DNA from: Gammaproteobacteria bacterium
Lineage (GTDB): Bacteria > Pseudomonadota > Gammaproteobacteria > Natronospirales > REEB76
Direction of reading: 5' to 3'
DNA: 7,143 nucleotides
Assembly: GCA_028871235.1 (NCBI GenBank)
Contig: JAGWNO010000105.1
Location: forward strand, 1 to 7,143
Shown: positions 4,755 to 7,143 of the stretch, in pieces
Position numbering within the stretch: position 1 is the first letter of the stretch
Layout of the letters: the number at the start of each line of letters is the position of its first letter
Translations under genes and position numbers: made by a program
The notes under the pieces: model-generated
What the model saw: the letters and a program-made list of their open reading frames with translations, nothing else
Databases searched by the model: none
Told to the model about the DNA's origin: nothing

Positions 4755-5459
4755 CTAAACATACCGGCTAACCGGGACAGGGGCAAGCCCCGCGGCCCAT
4801 TGCTCCAGCAGCAGCGGCAATTCGGCAAGGGAGTCCAACATGGCATCCGCTCCGAGCGCGGTCAGATCCTTTCCGTAACCGTAGCGCACAGCGACGGCGC
4901 GGAAGCCGGCGGCCCGGGCTGCGAGGATGTCGTTGCGGGAATCGCCCACCATGCAGGCGGCGGCCGGTGCCACCGCCAATTGCTCCGCCGCATGGCGCAG
5001 CGGCAGCGGATCAGGTTTGCGTGCCGTCAGGGAATCGCCGGACAACACCAGATCGAAGCATTCGTGGATGGCGAGCGCCCGTAGCAGCGGCACGGTGAAT
5101 TCGGCGGACTTGTTGGTGATACAGGCCAGCTTGAAGCGCCCGGCGCGCAGCTGACGCAGCGTCGACAGCGCATGCGGATACAAATTGCTTTCCACCGCCA
5201 CCTGCTCACGGTAGGCGCACCTGAAAACCTCGAAGCCGCGTCGATAAAGTGCGGCATCCGGCTCACCCTCCGGTTCGCCGGTGAGCGCGCGCTTCACCAG
5301 CCGCCGCGCCCCATCGCCCACCCAGGCCCTTACTTTGTCGAAGCCCGGCGGCGGCAGGCCCAACGCGTGGGTCATGCGGTCCACTGCGCGGGCGATATCC
5401 GGCGCGCTGTCCACCAGCGTTCCGTCCAGATCGAAAGCAACCAGTTTGATCGGCGTCAT
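4755..5459 (-). CDS. gph: Phosphoglycolate phosphatase, HAD superfamily
   Basis: Hydrolyses 2-phosphoglycolate, a toxic by-product of DNA 3'-end repair and, where Rubisco is present, of oxygenation. Cytoplasmic, Mg-dependent, 234 residues (family about 220-250). HAD motif I is FDLDGTLVDS at 9-18 (nucleophile D10, acid/base D12), motif II is T115 in CITNKS, motif III is K148 in RKPDP, and motif IV is VGDSRND at 171-177 (D173, D177). The helical cap between motifs I and II (about 20-85) makes it a subfamily IA enzyme, and WVGDGARRLVKRAL at 46-59 is typical of Gph. Its ATG overlaps the rpe stop by one base (TGATG), so the two are co-translated. It ends in TAG; its last codons hold the putative trp promoter. 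Substrate is inferred from family and the rpe-gph-trpE context. Confidence 0.93.
   Translation of the reverse strand: MTPIKLVAFDLDGTLVDSAPDIARAVDRMTHALGLPPPGFDKVRAWVGDGARRLVKRALTGEPEGEPDAALYRRGFEVFRCAYREQVAVESNLYPHALSTLRQLRAGRFKLACITNKSAEFTVPLLRALAIHECFDLVLSGDSLTARKPDPLPLRHAAEQLAVAPAAACMVGDSRNDILAARAAGFRAVAVRYGYGKDLTALGADAMLDSLAELPLLLEQWAAGLAPVPVSRYV
4758..4786 (-). promoter_or_regulatory. Candidate sigma70 promoter of the trp leader, inside the gph 3' end
   Basis: On the minus strand TTGCCC (4786-4781) and TATGTT (4763-4758) each match 4 of 6 consensus bases and are exactly 17 bp apart. A start near 4751 would give a 5' leader of about 42 nt before the trpL ATG. The spacer contains the inverted repeat CCGG-TTAG-CCGG (4764-4775), which could be an operator. 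It lies within the last gph codons and fits the need for a trp-specific transcript. Confidence 0.45.
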
Positions 5460-6133
5460 CAGACCGCGGCGCGCGCCAGCTCATCGCGCATCGCCTTGAT
5501 CACGGCCTTGTAGTCAGCGGCACCGAAGATGGCGGAGCCGGCTACGAAGGTGTCGGCGCCCGCTGCGGCGAGCTCGCGGATGTTGTCAGCCTTCACGCCG
5601 CCGTCGATCTCGAGGCGGATATCGCGGCCGCTGCCGTTGATGAGTGCCCGCGCCTCCCGCAGTTTGTCGAGACTCGAACGGATGAACGCCTGGCCGCCGA
5701 AACCGGGATTGACGGACATGATGAGCACCATGTCGAGCTTGTCCATGACATGCCTGATGTAGGCCAGCGGCGTCGCCGGATTGAACACCAGGCCCGCCTT
5801 ACAGCCGTTGTCGCGGATGAGTTCCAGACTGCGGTCGATGTGTTCACTCGCTTCGGGATGGAAGGTTATCCAGCTGGCCCCGGCCTTGGCGAAATCGCCG
5901 ATCAGCCGGTCCACCGGTTTCACCATCAGGTGCACGTCGATGGGTGCCTGCACGCCGTGCTTGCGCAGCGCTGCGCACACCACCGGACCGATAGTGAGAT
6001 TGGGCACATAGTGGTTGTCCATCACATCGAAGTGGATCATGTCGGCGCCGGCCTTGAGCACGGCGTCCACCTCGTTACCCAGGCGGGCGAAGTCAGCCGA
6101 CAGGATCGAGGGAGCGATACGAAAGTCCCGCAT
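5459..6133 (-). CDS. rpe: Ribulose-phosphate 3-epimerase
   Basis: Interconverts ribulose 5-phosphate and xylulose 5-phosphate in the pentose phosphate pathway (and Calvin cycle where present). Cytoplasmic TIM-barrel metalloenzyme, 224 residues, full family length. Metal ligands and catalytic residues are all visible: S8 in APSILSADF, H34 and D36 in IHFDVMDNHYVPN, H68 in DVHLM (66-70), and D177 in EIDGGV (175-180). The phosphate loop SVNPGFGGQ is at 140-148, with AGSAIF near 198-203. ATG 6133 is preceded by GGGAA at 5-nt spacing. It is the first gene of the minus-strand block, and the 112 bp upstream is shared with a divergent membrane-protein gene. No convincing -35/-10 pair was found for it. 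Pentose phosphate supply also feeds PRPP used by TrpD. Confidence 0.97.
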   Translation of the reverse strand: MRDFRIAPSILSADFARLGNEVDAVLKAGADMIHFDVMDNHYVPNLTIGPVVCAALRKHGVQAPIDVHLMVKPVDRLIGDFAKAGASWITFHPEASEHIDRSLELIRDNGCKAGLVFNPATPLAYIRHVMDKLDMVLIMSVNPGFGGQAFIRSSLDKLREARALINGSGRDIRLEIDGGVKADNIRELAAAGADTFVAGSAIFGAADYKAVIKAMRDELARAAV

Positions 6134-6231
6134 GATGGTTCCCGGCCAGCCGCAGAAAGGCGTTACACTTTACCGCATTGCCGCCGGACCGGGCCAGATG
6201 GCCGGCCGCGCAGTGACAAAATCATCGTTTC

Positions 6232-6239
6232 AAGGAGAT
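6232..6239 (+). promoter_or_regulatory. Shine-Dalgarno fixing the start of the CopD-like gene
   Basis: AAGGAGAT with 8 nt between the AAGGAG core and the ATG at 6246. It selects this start over the longer open frame reaching back to 6015, which would overlap rpe and add 77 residues unlike a membrane protein. The rest of the 6134-6245 gap shows a CCGG(G)CC/GGCCGG hairpin at 6189-6205 but no clear promoter. Confidence 0.7.
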
Positions 6240-6245
6240 CTGCCC

Positions 6246-6707
6246 ATGGGTATCGCCATCACCCTGCATTTGCTGTCCGTCGTCGTCTGGGTGGGCGGCA
6301 TGTTCTTCGCCTATCTGGCTCTGCGGCCGGCACTGGCAGGACACGAGGTGCTGGTGCGCGCGCGCTTGTGGGCGGCGGTGTTCCAGCGCTTCTTCACCTG
6401 GGTGTGGGCAGCCATCGTGGTGCTGCTGGTCACCGGTTTTTACATGATCTTCACCGCCTTCGGCGGTTTCAGGCAGACGCCCCTGTACGTGCACGTGATG
6501 CTGGGCCTCGGCATCCTCATGATGCTGCTGTTCGCCCACATGTTTTTCGCGCCTTACAAACGCCTCAGGAACAGCGTGGCGGCGAACGACGAAGCGACGG
6601 CCAAGAAGGCCATGAACCAGATCCGGCTGGTTATCGCCATCAACCTGATACTGGGCCTGATCGTGATCATCACGGCCATGACCGGCACATTCTCGTTGTA
6701 CGACTGA
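6246..6707 (+). CDS. Small four-helix membrane protein, CopD-like
   Basis: A 153-residue inner-membrane protein with four predicted hydrophobic helices at about 3-27 (LHLLSVVVWVGGMFFAYLAL), 48-71, 79-101 and 125-148. The loops are short; a charged cytosolic-type segment (YKRLRNSVAANDEATAKKAMNQ) lies between helices 3 and 4. The N-terminal His in helix 1, VWVGGMFFAYLALRP, and the His-Met-Phe-Phe of helix 3 (H99) resemble the CopD family, whose larger members are linked to copper uptake or resistance. Small stand-alone forms have no settled function and may bind heme or metal. No copper gene is nearby, so copper transport should not be assumed. Divergent from rpe, convergent with waaF, apparently monocistronic. 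Family call is by pattern recognition only. Confidence 0.75.
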   Translation: MGIAITLHLLSVVVWVGGMFFAYLALRPALAGHEVLVRARLWAAVFQRFFTWVWAAIVVLLVTGFYMIFTAFGGFRQTPLYVHVMLGLGILMMLLFAHMFFAPYKRLRNSVAANDEATAKKAMNQIRLVIAINLILGLIVIITAMTGTFSLYD

Positions 6708-6716
6708 CACGCGGCG

Positions 6717-6734
6717 TCCGGACCCATGCCCGGA
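6717..6734. terminator. Weak hairpin between the CopD-like gene and waaF
   Basis: TCCGG (6717-6721) and CCGGA (6730-6734) flank an 8-nt loop, 9 nt after the CopD-like stop. A second small stem CGGT/ACCG (6736-6749) follows and overlaps the end of waaF. Only TTT follows the first stem, so intrinsic termination is possible but weak. Confidence 0.3.
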
Positions 6735-6740
6735 TCGGTT

Positions 6741-7143
6741 TCAAGACCGTCTAGGTACCGCCCCGGTGAGGACACGGCGCTGTATTTCATCCACGGAGAT
6801 GAGTTTGAGGCAGTTGGTGTGTCCCAGCGGGCAATCCCGCCGGAAGCAGGGACTGCAGTCGAGCGCGAGATAAACCCTATCCGCTTTGGCGGTGAGTGGC
6901 GGCGTATACGCGGGCGATGAGGAGCCGTAGACCACCACCAGCCTTATGCCGACGGCCGCGGCCATGTGCATGAGGCCGGAATCGTTGCTGACCGCGCACT
7001 CCGCCAGCGCCATCAGGTCCACCACGTCCTCCAGCCGCGTGCCGCCGCAGAGGTTGACGACACCCGGCCCCGCCACCCGCAGGATTTCCTCGCCGAGTAC
7101 CTGCTCTTTCGCCGAACCGAATACCCACACCTGTCTGCCCGAG
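6741..7143 (-). CDS. waaF: ADP-heptose:LPS heptosyltransferase II, 3' part
   Basis: GT9-family glycosyltransferase that adds the second heptose to the LPS inner core on the cytoplasmic face of the inner membrane. The window holds the C-terminal 133 or so codons; the frame continues past the right edge (the family is about 340-350 residues). Diagnostic stretches are WVFGSAKE near the edge, SNDSGLMHMAAAVG (donor-site region for ADP-heptose), VVYGSSSPAYTPPL, and the Cys-containing LDCSPCFRRDCPLGHTNCL, which is characteristic of WaaF rather than WaaC. The GTG at 7130 is internal, not a start. It ends in TGA, convergent with the CopD-like gene at 33 bp. It marks the host as an LPS-bearing Gram-negative and appears unrelated in function to the trp block. 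Confidence 0.93.
   Translation of the reverse strand, partial: SGRQVWVFGSAKEQVLGEEILRVAGPGVVNLCGGTRLEDVVDLMALAECAVSNDSGLMHMAAAVGIRLVVVYGSSSPAYTPPLTAKADRVYLALDCSPCFRRDCPLGHTNCLKLISVDEIQRRVLTGAVPRRS

Noticed and set aside
6015..6245. N-terminal extension of the CopD-like protein
   Set aside because: Would overlap the rpe start region; the strong AAGGAG before 6246 and the membrane-protein start at that ATG fit much better.
5750..6754. Plus-strand open frame over rpe and the CopD-like gene
   Set aside because: Overlaps two convincing genes in other frames and has compositionally biased sequence.
1..7143. Mobile element, phage, CRISPR array, tRNA or rRNA
   Set aside because: No transposase, integrase, direct-repeat array or cloverleaf-like sequence seen; every large stretch is explained by core metabolic or envelope genes.

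Overview
The window is a high-GC bacterial chromosome segment that looks gammaproteobacterial. It is densely coded, with no gene-free stretch over about 160 bp and no IS element, phage gene or CRISPR array. Evidence for the group is a Crp/Vfr-type regulator aligning without gaps to enteric CRP, the rpe-gph-trp gene order, and a WaaF-type LPS heptosyltransferase. Parts of this order (rpe-gph-trpE, and trpGDC beside a vfr/crp gene) are familiar from pseudomonads and relatives. Genus cannot be called.

Layout from left to right: the 3' part of a crp/vfr-like gene (+) runs from the left edge to 667. A 6-bp gap separates it from a convergent minus-strand block, which reads in transcription order rpe (6133-5459), gph (5459-4755), a trp leader, trpE (4594-3119), trpG (3117-2539), trpD (2481-1471) and trpC (1474-674). 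rpe/gph overlap by 1 nt, trpE/trpG are 1 nt apart, and trpD/trpC overlap by ATGA, as expected for coupled translation. To the right of rpe and divergent from it is a small four-helix membrane protein of CopD type (6246-6707, +). It converges on the 3' part of waaF (minus, 6741 to the right edge).

The trp genes encode the steps from chorismate to indole-3-glycerol phosphate: TrpE+TrpG make anthranilate, TrpD adds phosphoribose, TrpC closes the indole ring. trpF, trpB and trpA are not in the window. Rpe (pentose phosphate pathway) and Gph (phosphoglycolate clearance) are housekeeping enzymes that share the cluster.

Two things stand out. First, trpE carries one in-frame TAG (3503-3505) exactly where the conserved Tyr of the E-R-Y-S-H-V-M-H motif should be; both sides are otherwise intact and in the same frame (491 codons in total). 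It is a nonsense allele, a base-call error, or a suppressed/reinitiated codon. Second, the 160-bp gph-trpE gap holds a recognisable but unlisted trp leader: an 18-codon ORF, MSFLVELNGVEKARTWRW, ending in Trp-Arg-Trp-stop. Its codons 4-11 can form about 21 base pairs with the trpE ribosome-binding region. That suggests Trp-dependent leader control acting on trpE translation, transcription, or both. In addition, the Crp-like protein has Tyr where E. coli CRP has the cAMP-contacting Arg82, and it has a 16-residue basic C-terminal tail.
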